DNA from: Pontixanthobacter sp. CEM42
Lineage (GTDB): Bacteria > Pseudomonadota > Alphaproteobacteria > Sphingomonadales > Sphingomonadaceae
DNA: 64,000 nucleotides
Direction of reading: 5' to 3'
Assembly (NCBI RefSeq): GCF_017812015.1
Contig: NZ_JADQTN010000001.1
Location: 1,280,501-1,344,500, forward strand
Positions 53,166-60,056 of this stretch are shown piece by piece. Positions within the stretch are counted from its first letter, which is position 1. The number at the start of each line of letters is the position of its first letter. The notes under the pieces were generated by a model, which saw only the letters and a program-made list of their open reading frames with translations, searched no databases and was not told the origin of the DNA. A program made the translations under genes and the position numbers.

Positions 53166-54806
53166 CTATTGGTCGGCTAAAAACCCGTCAGTATGGCGGA
53201 TTTTCCAGCTGTATGTTTGGCTGGAATTGGCTGGCAACCGAATTTCAACCACCAGTTGACCATCCTTTACGCGCGCTTTCTTGCGCGGCCAGCGGACATC
53301 GAAATCTTCAGGATAACCGATCACCATCCGCACGCGTACCGGGTGGTTGTTGGCGTTAGTCATCTCTGCCTTCATCTTTGTCCATTTGCGCGCGTTATCG
53401 TCAGGTTCCCGCTCGCCCACGCGCGCGCATCTGGAGAATACCTGCGTGCTCGTGCCCAATTCCAGCTCGATATCCTGGCCGACCGCGTAGTCGCGCATAT
53501 CGAGTTCGCCGACCAGTTGGGTGCCAGCGGGACCAGGTTCGAACAAAGCCATTCCGCCCATCGGCAGTGCTGCCCCTAGACCCTTCTCCTCCTCATTCTC
53601 CATGGTCAGGAGTATTTGCGTGAAGTTGATATCATCGCTGTCGTCGATCCGGGCGAACTCGGCATAGGGCTCGCAATCCGCGACATAGAGAAACTCGCCC
53701 TGCACCTTGCCCTTGTTGAGAAACGCAACCTGTTTCAGGCCTTTGGCAGCAACAGTCATCGTCTCCGGAATGCGGTAGAGTTTCAGATCACCCAATTGCT
53801 CTTCGATTGCCTTAACCGCAATCGGGCTTTCTTGAAGCCCCTCGGTTCGCCGCATGGCGGTCACCACAATGGCGCCATCCGCCATCGCTTCCATCGCCAT
53901 CGGCGGTGGCGGAACAGCAACCGGTGTGGCGTAGGAATAGACCGGTGTACCAGCTGCAGTGCTGCCGAGCGGATAACAAGTCAGACGAAGTGGGCGCGCA
54001 GTCGGCGGCTCGGCCAACCCGCGAAAATCACTTTCGACATTGATCGTCCCCGCCACCGCCATAAGATCGGCATCGGGAAAGCTCTGTCCATTGTCGTTAA
54101 GCACTGTCAGCCAGGACAGAAGGCTTAACCCGACCTTCCCCTTCGCGCTCGTGTCACCAAGCGTTGCGACATAATTGGCCTGCCAATCGAAGCCCCATGC
54201 TAGATATGTGAGCGTCACCTGATACGTACCGCCAGACGGATCACGCGTATCAATACTAAAGACCGGATCGGCAGAAAGGCCGTCTGGCACCTTATCGAAA
54301 GTCAGCTTCTCCGGCAGTCCGGAACAACGAACCGCCTCATACCCCTCCCGTGTTTGCAGCACGAGACCGCCATCGGCGCGAGTGCGGATTACCGCACTTT
54401 CACTGGCCGCAGTACCTGTCGCCGGATTGGTGCGGGTGATCCGCACACGATTGCCCAGAGTTCCATCGACCAGAGACGCAGGTGAGAGCAAATCGGCATT
54501 GCGGTTCTTCTCGATGGTGCCGCCCGGTAAACCGGTAACAATCGCGCTGACTGCCACCATGCCCTCCGCAACGCCGTCGAAACGGATCGTGCTTTCACCC
54601 GCGGGCAGCGTCACATTGCGTGTTTCGCTGATCATCGCAAAGCCTTGCGGCCAATTGCGGTTCATCTCCTGGCCCTCGCGCCGATTTGGATCGCGATAGA
54701 CAGTTACCGAAAGTGCTTCGGGTTCGCTGGCAGTCACAACTTCGCGCGCACTCGACGGCGCGCTCAGCAATGCCAGCGGCAATATTGCAAGAAGGAAGCG
54801 GCGCAT
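53166..54806 (-). CDS. DUF4139 domain exported protein, copy 1
   Basis: A 546-residue protein with a signal peptide (LAILPLALLSAPSSA). Beta-rich blocks follow: AGESTIRFDGVAEGMVAVSAIV, RITRTNPATGTAASESAVI, YLAWGFDWQANYVATL, a coiled middle, and a C-terminal RARVKDGQLVVEIRLPANSSQTYSWKIRH. The pattern belongs to DUF4139. Periplasmic or outer-membrane location is likely, with function unknown. It follows copy 2 by 11 bases on the same strand, so the two form an operon. Confidence 0.82.
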   Translation of the reverse strand: MRRFLLAILPLALLSAPSSAREVVTASEPEALSVTVYRDPNRREGQEMNRNWPQGFAMISETRNVTLPAGESTIRFDGVAEGMVAVSAIVTGLPGGTIEKNRNADLLSPASLVDGTLGNRVRITRTNPATGTAASESAVIRTRADGGLVLQTREGYEAVRCSGLPEKLTFDKVPDGLSADPVFSIDTRDPSGGTYQVTLTYLAWGFDWQANYVATLGDTSAKGKVGLSLLSWLTVLNDNGQSFPDADLMAVAGTINVESDFRGLAEPPTARPLRLTCYPLGSTAAGTPVYSYATPVAVPPPPMAMEAMADGAIVVTAMRRTEGLQESPIAVKAIEEQLGDLKLYRIPETMTVAAKGLKQVAFLNKGKVQGEFLYVADCEPYAEFARIDDSDDINFTQILLTMENEEEKGLGAALPMGGMALFEPGPAGTQLVGELDMRDYAVGQDIELELGTSTQVFSRCARVGEREPDDNARKWTKMKAEMTNANNHPVRVRMVIGYPEDFDVRWPRKKARVKDGQLVVEIRLPANSSQTYSWKIRHTDGFLADQ

Positions 54807-54817
54807 CGCAGCGCCCC

Positions 54818-56353
54818 TTAGTAGCGTGTAGCGAATGTTACGCGGAACTCGCGCTCACCGTTGGCTGGTATAGGTACGACCCATTTGCGCCGGTCAGCAT
54901 TGAGCTGCGTTCCAGGCACATCTTCGCTGACAATCCGGTAGTCACGGCTCCACCATCCGCGATCCAATCCAGCCTGAACCAGATCAACCTCGACCGGGAC
55001 CGATTTTGCATTCGTCATCGTGTAACGCATCGTGGTTTGCCAAAATTTGGTTGGCCGTTCCTCGTCGACGCGAGCCACCTCTTCTCCGTCCTCATAAACA
55101 ATATAGCGTGCAGTTTTCTGCCACTCGCTGGAGGTCAGCACTTCCCGCTTTTCGACCTCGGCCTGAATGAAAATATCGAACGCATCGCCGGTGCGCAGCG
55201 ACAATTCGCTGCCCATTGGCGTGTGACCAATGCGGTTTTCGCCGATGAATTGGGGCGTGCCTTTGCTGTCGCGTTGGTAGAAGCGCACGGTTCCTGCTGG
55301 CAGCGCGTCACCAAGTCCGCCTTCGCTCGATGAGGAAAAGGCAATCTCGCTCGAAACATTCACTGGATTGCTATCATTGCGCATCCAACCGACTGTGCGG
55401 CTGTAGACCTTGCGTGCGGCAACTCCTTGCACATCCATAAAGCTGACTTGCTTTGTCTGGCGATTGGCAATCGTGGTGCGTGCGCCGATCGGGTAGAGAT
55501 AGAACTCCCCTACTTGCTCGCGATTGGCCGACTGCGTACCCGCGCGAACCATGTTGCGATTCACGTTGCGCCTGCCGCCATTGGGGTTACCCGCGACCAG
55601 CAGAGTGTTGGCGTTGTGGAATGTGGTGCCGGTTGTGTTGGCTAGCGTGACCCAACCTTGCATATCGATGGTATCCTTACCTTCGTCATACAAAGCAACA
55701 TAGTCAGCGGTCCAACCAAGGCCTGGGGTGAGGTAGCGGATCGATGCGGGGCGAGTGCCCGCACGATTGCTCTGGACATTGACCGAAAGTGTCGGCCGCG
55801 CGCGGAGATTGGGCGGGACACGGTCAAATACTGCACGGACCGGCAAGCCATCATCGCGAAGTACTTCGATCCGATTGCCGATCTGCACCACGACACCGCC
55901 GGCGGTTGAGAGGATTTTGGCCCGTTCGCGGGTCTCGGCACCCGTAGCCGGATTGGTGCGGACCAGAGTGATTGTCTGACCGATGGCTTTTTCCATCAGC
56001 TTGCCGGGAGTTAGAAGATCAAAGTCAAAATTTTGCTCGACAATCGCGGTGCCCGGGGCGGCAAAGCTGAGTGTTTCAGCGCGGATCTGGGCGGAGACAT
56101 CGGGGAATTCGATCCGGCTGCGCCCACGCTCAATATCCAGCTGGCGAATGTCCTGCACCAGCGACTGGCCGTTCTGATAGATCGTGACCGATACATCGCC
56201 CTGCGCTGTGGCGTCGGGGTCAGCAATGGTGTCTGCGGCAGATTGCGCCAGCGTGGGGCCATTGAGAAGACCGGCAACTGCCAAAACCGAGGCTATCGCT
56301 GTTCCCTTCAAAAACGCCCCAGAAAATGTCCGAGCCAAAGTGCTGCGCTGCAT
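54818..56353 (-). CDS. DUF4139 domain exported protein, copy 2
   Basis: A 511-residue paralogue of the downstream DUF4139 protein. The signal peptide ends near PTLAQ. It shares VSVTIYQNGQSLVQDIRQLDI, ITLVRTNPATGAETRERAK, the hallmark SIRYLTPGLGWTADYVALYDEG, an Asn/Gly stretch (AGNPNGGRRNVNRNM) and a C-terminal RKWVVPIPANGEREFRVTF. The duplicated RTNPATG motif shows the two share ancestry, but they have diverged widely. The function is unknown. Confidence 0.82.
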   Translation of the reverse strand: MQRSTLARTFSGAFLKGTAIASVLAVAGLLNGPTLAQSAADTIADPDATAQGDVSVTIYQNGQSLVQDIRQLDIERGRSRIEFPDVSAQIRAETLSFAAPGTAIVEQNFDFDLLTPGKLMEKAIGQTITLVRTNPATGAETRERAKILSTAGGVVVQIGNRIEVLRDDGLPVRAVFDRVPPNLRARPTLSVNVQSNRAGTRPASIRYLTPGLGWTADYVALYDEGKDTIDMQGWVTLANTTGTTFHNANTLLVAGNPNGGRRNVNRNMVRAGTQSANREQVGEFYLYPIGARTTIANRQTKQVSFMDVQGVAARKVYSRTVGWMRNDSNPVNVSSEIAFSSSSEGGLGDALPAGTVRFYQRDSKGTPQFIGENRIGHTPMGSELSLRTGDAFDIFIQAEVEKREVLTSSEWQKTARYIVYEDGEEVARVDEERPTKFWQTTMRYTMTNAKSVPVEVDLVQAGLDRGWWSRDYRIVSEDVPGTQLNADRRKWVVPIPANGEREFRVTFATRY

Positions 56354-56443
56354 AATTCCATCCCCAAATTATCGCTCTCGCATGAAACGAGAGCCGGTCC
56401 CTGCCCCTATCCTCGCATAAATTGAACCGAAGCCACAACAACG

Positions 56444-56474
56444 AAAAAGGGGCGACACCAGTGGTGCGCCCCTC
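56444..56474 (-). terminator. Terminator after tail-collar gene 1
   Basis: On the minus strand GGGGCG-CACCA and TGGTG-CGCCCC form a near-perfect hairpin followed by TTTTTCG. It ends the tail-collar transcript 25 bases past the stop at 56499. Confidence 0.85.
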
Positions 56475-56498
56475 TTCCTTATTCCTGGCTGAACGCCG

Positions 56499-57119
56499 TT
56501 AGTTGCGTGACGGGAAAACGCCAGTGTTAGCAACGCAATACCGCAGGACCTGAAATGGCTGCATGTTGAAGTGCGGCTGATTTCCGCCACCCGATACGTC
56601 GATATGCAACGTGTCGGGATGCAGCGCACCATTGGCCGTTGGCGTCGCGGTATCCGAATAGATTGGCGTTGTCGTCCGGCCGATCGCGTTGTCTTTGGGA
56701 TTGCCGGTATCCGCGTTCGCCGTGTTTTCCGCACGCACCTCACCCGTGTGACTGTGTCCAGGAAGCTCGCCGGGAGTCAGTGTGACCTGCTCAGCGCCGC
56801 CTTTTTGTCCCATTATGCGCGGCGTCAACCCCGGACCATTTCCGAAGCCAACCACTGTCCGTCCGCGCAGATCGGGCAAACCAAATGTGGTTCTGCCATC
56901 CCCGCCGAATTGCGTACCATAAAGCGAGAATAGCGCCTGCCATTGAGAGATAGGCAGCAATTGCCCTTCTGCGCCGAAAGTGCCGCGGGGGCAGAAGGTA
57001 TAGCCTACCAGGCTAACTTCCCCCAGGTAATCATTCGGCCCGGCACTAACCGGAGCAGAAACTCCCAACATAGTTGCGGGTATTGCCGACAATGCAGCGT
57101 ATTTGATAAATTTCTTCAT
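56499..57119 (-). CDS. Secreted tail-collar-domain protein, array copy 1
   Basis: A 206-residue protein with a Sec signal peptide (cut near VSAGPN). It carries a phage tail collar/microcystin-dependent-type domain: GEVSLVGYTFCPRGTFGAEGQLLPIS, FSLYGTQFGGDGRTTFGLPDLRGRTVVG, then ELPGHSHTGEV. Cys in TFCPRG and in RYCVAN could pair. It is most similar to copy 2 (shared ADTGNPKDNAIGRTTT and GGGNQPHFNMQPFQV). Unlike phage collar proteins it is exported, and no other phage genes are near. Its role is unknown; a surface or adhesive part is a guess. Confidence 0.88.
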   Translation of the reverse strand: MKKFIKYAALSAIPATMLGVSAPVSAGPNDYLGEVSLVGYTFCPRGTFGAEGQLLPISQWQALFSLYGTQFGGDGRTTFGLPDLRGRTVVGFGNGPGLTPRIMGQKGGAEQVTLTPGELPGHSHTGEVRAENTANADTGNPKDNAIGRTTTPIYSDTATPTANGALHPDTLHIDVSGGGNQPHFNMQPFQVLRYCVANTGVFPSRN

Positions 57120-57151
57120 GAGCTTTTTCCTTATGCGAATATCAGTGGCAA

Positions 57152-57772
57152 TCAGTTGCGCGACGGGTATTGGCCTTGCAGCACGACGCAGTAACGCATG
57201 ACTTGAAATGGCTGCATATTCGCGTGGGACTGATTTCCGCCTCCTGATACGTCGATATGCAGCGTGTCGGGATGCAGTGCGCCATTCGCCGTTGGCGTAG
57301 CGGTATTCGAATAGATTGCCGTTGTTGTCCGGCCGATGGCGTTGTCTTTGGGATTGCCAGTATCTGCATTCGCTGAATTTTCCGCACGCACTTCGCCAGT
57401 GTGGCTATGTGACGGAATCTCAGTGGCATTCAGCGTAACGCGCTCGGCACCGCTTTTTTGCCCCATTGGCCGCGGCGTCAATCCCGGACCATTGCCCTGA
57501 CCAACAGCGGTCCGTCCACGCAGATCGGGAAGGCCCATTGTCGTGCGGCCATCACCGCCGAAAGTCGTGCCGTAAAGTGAGAACAGCGCTGTATTCTGCG
57601 CAATAGGCAAAAGCTGTCCGGCCGCATCAGTGCTTGCGCGCGGACAGAAGGTATAGCCTACCAGCATCAGTTCACCGATATACTCATCGGTACCTGCCGT
57701 TGCCGGTGCGGCAGTGCTCATTAACGCCGCAGGTGCTGCTGCCATCACGGCAACCTTGGTAAGTTTTTTCAT
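57152..57772 (-). CDS. Secreted tail-collar-domain protein, array copy 2
   Basis: A 206-residue paralogue of copy 1, in the same layout: signal peptide (LMSTAAPATAGTDEY), GELMLVGYTFCPRAST, LFSLYGTTFGGDGRTTMGLPDLRGR, EIPSHSHTGEV, and the end MRYCVVLQGQYPSRN. The gene is 32 bases upstream of copy 1, so co-transcription is likely. Copies 1 and 2 form one subfamily of the array. Confidence 0.88.
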   Translation of the reverse strand: MKKLTKVAVMAAAPAALMSTAAPATAGTDEYIGELMLVGYTFCPRASTDAAGQLLPIAQNTALFSLYGTTFGGDGRTTMGLPDLRGRTAVGQGNGPGLTPRPMGQKSGAERVTLNATEIPSHSHTGEVRAENSANADTGNPKDNAIGRTTTAIYSNTATPTANGALHPDTLHIDVSGGGNQSHANMQPFQVMRYCVVLQGQYPSRN

Positions 57773-57807
57773 TATATTACTCCCTCCTTGAGTTGTATTA
57801 GATTCAA

Positions 57808-58191
57808 TCAGTTACGAGTTGGGTAAGAGCCAATCGTCGACATGCAGTTTCTCATACCGAGAAATGGATTGCGCGAATTGAACGGTTGGCCGCCGCCTGT
57901 GTTGTTTATCGACAAAGTGCTGGGATGCAGAGCTCCGGCCCCGCAAATCTGGAACGGCGGAAGTCGAACGTCCGTCACCGCCAAAATTCGTACCCACTAA
58001 TGAGTAGAGCGCAGAGTTTGACGAAATCGACATAAGTTGACCGCTGGCTTCAACCCATCCGCGCGAGCAGAAGGTATAGGGGACGACCATCTCGCCGATC
58101 CACGGAGTATTACCGGCAATAGCAGGTGTAGGTGCACTCACAGCCATGACCGAAGTGCATCAAGCATTGTCATCTTAACAAGTGTCTTCAT
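57808..58191 (-). pseudogene. Broken tail-collar gene, array copy 3
   Basis: A decayed relative of copies 4 and 5. An ATG at 58191 starts a frame MKTLVKMTMLDA that matches the paralogous signal peptides, then breaks: the next collar sequence (SAPTPAIAGNTPWIGEMVVPYTFCSRGW) is in another frame. After PDLRGRSS about 220 bases of the collar middle are missing, and the C-terminal part (TLSINNTGGGQPFN to GSYPTRN) continues in yet another frame to a TGA at 57808. At least one frameshift and one deletion are therefore present. A short in-frame remnant from 58147 remains open but would be truncated. Confidence 0.8.
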
Positions 58192-58264
58192 GTCAATTCC
58201 CCGCAGATTTTTATGTTATGTTCTGGGGCGACCGAGGGCATAAAGTAACAGAGAAGGGTCGATG

Positions 58265-58302
58265 GGCAAGCTTTTGAGAAATTTTGTCCATTTCGTACAA
58301 AA
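58265..58302 (-). repeat. Duplicated upstream block of array copy 3
   Basis: 38 bases identical to 59915-59952, upstream of two different tail-collar genes. The inner 21 bases (58282-58302) are an inverted repeat. TTTTGTCC and GTACAAAA flank ATTTC with one mismatch, a shape expected of an operator. The flanking AAAGTAACAGAGAA is also shared. Confidence 0.75.
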
Positions 58303-58452
58303 CCTGATTCACCTACTTTTTACGAAGGCAGGTTTTTCAATTATTTATATGCAAAATGCAAATGCGACCGCGACCTTCCGCAACACCTATGTCACCGCAC
58401 GACAGCAAATTTCGCGCTGAAATAGGCCCTGCAGGGCATTGCAACCAGGCAT

Positions 58453-58482
58453 AAAAAGGGGCGCCGACACAATCGGCACCCC
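58453..58482 (-). terminator. Terminator after tail-collar gene 4
   Basis: On the minus strand GGGG-TGCCGAT and a matching GTCGGCGCCCC close a hairpin followed by TTTTTATG, 26 bases past the stop at 58508. Confidence 0.82.
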
Positions 58483-58507
58483 TTCCGAAGTCTCTTTGCT
58501 GCGCAGC

Positions 58508-59125
58508 TTAGTTCCGCGACGGATATATACCGAACAGAGCGACGCACTTATACATACCCAAATACGGGTCGCGGAGCGGGAATGATTGCCCACCTCCGGT
58601 ATTGTTGGTGGTTACCGTGCCCGGTGCAAAAGTAACCGCAGCATTGGGAGCGGTTGTATTGCTATAAATTTGGAGCGTTGACCGCGCCACAGCCGCGTTA
58701 GCCGGATTCCCAGTGTTCGAATTGGCAGTGTTCTCCGCGTGCAAATTACCGGTGTGATTGTGCGCCGGTAGATTGGCGTTTGTAAGAACCATGGTTTCGC
58801 TGCCACCTCTCTGGCCCCATTGTATTGAGGAAAGCCCTGGCCCGGTGCCCACTCCAATTGAACTTCGTCCCCGTAAGTCCGGCAGCGCAAAAGTCGTCCG
58901 GCCATCGCCGCCATAGGTTGTGCCTAACAGCGAAAACAATGCGGAGTTTGATGATATAGCCTGCAAGCTACCGTTGGCTTCGCCCCAACCGCGCGGACAG
59001 AAGTTAAACCCAACTGTCATGATCTCGCCGGTAAATGGGTTAGTGCTTGCAGAGACGGTTGCGGGCGTGCCCAACGTAAGCGTCGCAGCCGCTCCGAGCA
59101 TCGCTATTTTCGATAATTTTCTCAT
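58508..59125 (-). CDS. Secreted tail-collar-domain protein, array copy 4
   Basis: A 205-residue protein. The signal peptide (KIAMLGAAATLTLGTPATVSA) is followed by the collar domain GEIMTVGFNFCPRGWGEANGSLQAIS, LFSLLGTTYGGDGRTTFALPDLRGRSSIG, NLPAHNHTGNL, and a repetitive middle AENTANSNTGNPANAAVARS. The end is YLGMYKCVALFGIYPSRN. Cys pairs as in the others. It is nearly identical in parts to copy 5 (75 identical bases). The ATG at 59125 starts at the signal peptide; a longer frame upstream is not supported. Confidence 0.88.
   Translation of the reverse strand: MRKLSKIAMLGAAATLTLGTPATVSASTNPFTGEIMTVGFNFCPRGWGEANGSLQAISSNSALFSLLGTTYGGDGRTTFALPDLRGRSSIGVGTGPGLSSIQWGQRGGSETMVLTNANLPAHNHTGNLHAENTANSNTGNPANAAVARSTLQIYSNTTAPNAAVTFAPGTVTTNNTGGGQSFPLRDPYLGMYKCVALFGIYPSRN
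58544..58618 (-). repeat. 75-base identical segment, in array copy 4
   Basis: Identical over 75 bases to 59260-59334 in copy 5, covering the codons for GTVTTNNTGGGQSFPLRDPYLGMYKC. The rest of the two genes differs at many positions, so the segment points to recent gene conversion or very strong constraint. Confidence 0.8.
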
Positions 59126-59223
59126 GATAATTCCCTGTTCGTATGCTGTTCTATTCTTAAATCGCGTAGCAAGAGGGTCCGAATTTCGCTCTTCGCCCCT
59201 TGCTACTTTCAACGCGGCACACG

Positions 59224-59841
59224 TTAGTTACGCGACGGGAATACGCCCTGCATCGCAATGCACTTATACATACCCAAATACGGGTCGCGGAGCGGGAATG
59301 ATTGCCCACCTCCGGTATTGTTGGTGGTTACCGTACCCGCAGCAAAAGTAACCGCAGGATTGGGCGGAGCTACGCTGCTGTAAATCTGGAGTGTTGAACG
59401 AGCCAAAGCCGCGTTAGCCGGATTTCCTGTGTTCGAATTGGCAGTGTTTTCTGCATGCAAATTACCAGTGTGATTATGCGACGGTAGATTGGCGTTCGTG
59501 AGAACCATGGTCTCAAACCCACCTCTTTCGCCCCAGCTTATTGTCGACAGCCCAGCCCCGCGGCCGACACCGACGGAGCTCCGACCGCGCAGATCTGGCA
59601 ATTGGAAAGTGGTCCGGCCATCACCACCGTAGGTTGTCCCGATCAGCGAGAATAACGCGGTATTTGAGGAGATTGGCAGCAAAGCACCAGCGGTCTCACC
59701 CCATCCACGTGGACAGAAGTTAAACCCGACGGTCATAATCTCGCCCAGAAGCGGATCAGCGCTCGCCATAGCGGGTGTAGGCGCGCTCAAAGTCAAAGCA
59801 CTCGCAGCGCCAAGCATTGCAATTTTGGATAGTTTTTTCAT
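59224..59841 (-). CDS. Secreted tail-collar-domain protein, array copy 5
   Basis: A 205-residue paralogue of copy 4. It has signal peptide KIAMLGAASALTLSAPTPAMA, GEIMTVGFNFCPRGWGETAGALLPIS, GTTYGGDGRTTFQLPDLRGRSSVG, NLPSHNHTGNL, ALARSTLQIYSSVAPP and the end KCIAMQGVFPSRN. AGGGAAG lies before the ATG. It is the first gene of the array and has the inverted-repeat block 59915-59952 about 75 bases upstream of its start. Confidence 0.88.
   Translation of the reverse strand: MKKLSKIAMLGAASALTLSAPTPAMASADPLLGEIMTVGFNFCPRGWGETAGALLPISSNTALFSLIGTTYGGDGRTTFQLPDLRGRSSVGVGRGAGLSTISWGERGGFETMVLTNANLPSHNHTGNLHAENTANSNTGNPANAALARSTLQIYSSVAPPNPAVTFAAGTVTTNNTGGGQSFPLRDPYLGMYKCIAMQGVFPSRN
59260..59334 (-). 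repeat. 75-base identical segment, in array copy 5
   Basis: Partner of 58544-58618, identical base for base. Confidence 0.8.
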
Positions 59842-59914
59842 GACATCTTCCCTGTTGTTTGTTGTTTTATCTTTTGGGACGACCTGAAGGGAAAGTAACA
59901 GAGAAACATCGTTC

Positions 59915-59952
59915 GGCAAGCTTTTGAGAAATTTTGTCCATTTCGTACAAAA
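59915..59952 (-). repeat. Duplicated upstream block of array copy 5, with operator-like inverted repeat
   Basis: Identical to 58265-58302. The inverted repeat at 59932-59952 has 8-base arms with one mismatch around a 5-base centre. It sits 91-111 bases upstream of the copy 5 start codon, a plausible activator or repressor site. Confidence 0.75.
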
Positions 59953-60056
59953 TCTGAAACTGCGGACATATATATTTCAAAGGTATATCAGAAAAGCGAC
60001 ATGGACTGCGAGCGCAAGACACTGACCAATTCAGGGCAATTATTTCGGATGCGATC

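Larger units (their letters stand above)
58192..58507. other. Gap between array copies 3 and 4, with duplicated upstream block
   Basis: No gene is seen here. It holds the duplicated upstream region of the broken copy 3 (about 58220-58302, including the 38-base block shared with 59915-59952) and an AT-rich stretch at 58310-58380. Near the end is the terminator of copy 4. Confidence 0.7.

Noticed and set aside
56499-59841. Prophage remnant
   Set aside because: Only collar-domain genes are present, each with a signal peptide. No integrase, capsid, tail or lysis gene and no att-like direct repeats were seen.
56499-59952. CRISPR array
   Set aside because: The repeats are long coding duplications and two upstream blocks, without regular short repeats and spacers.
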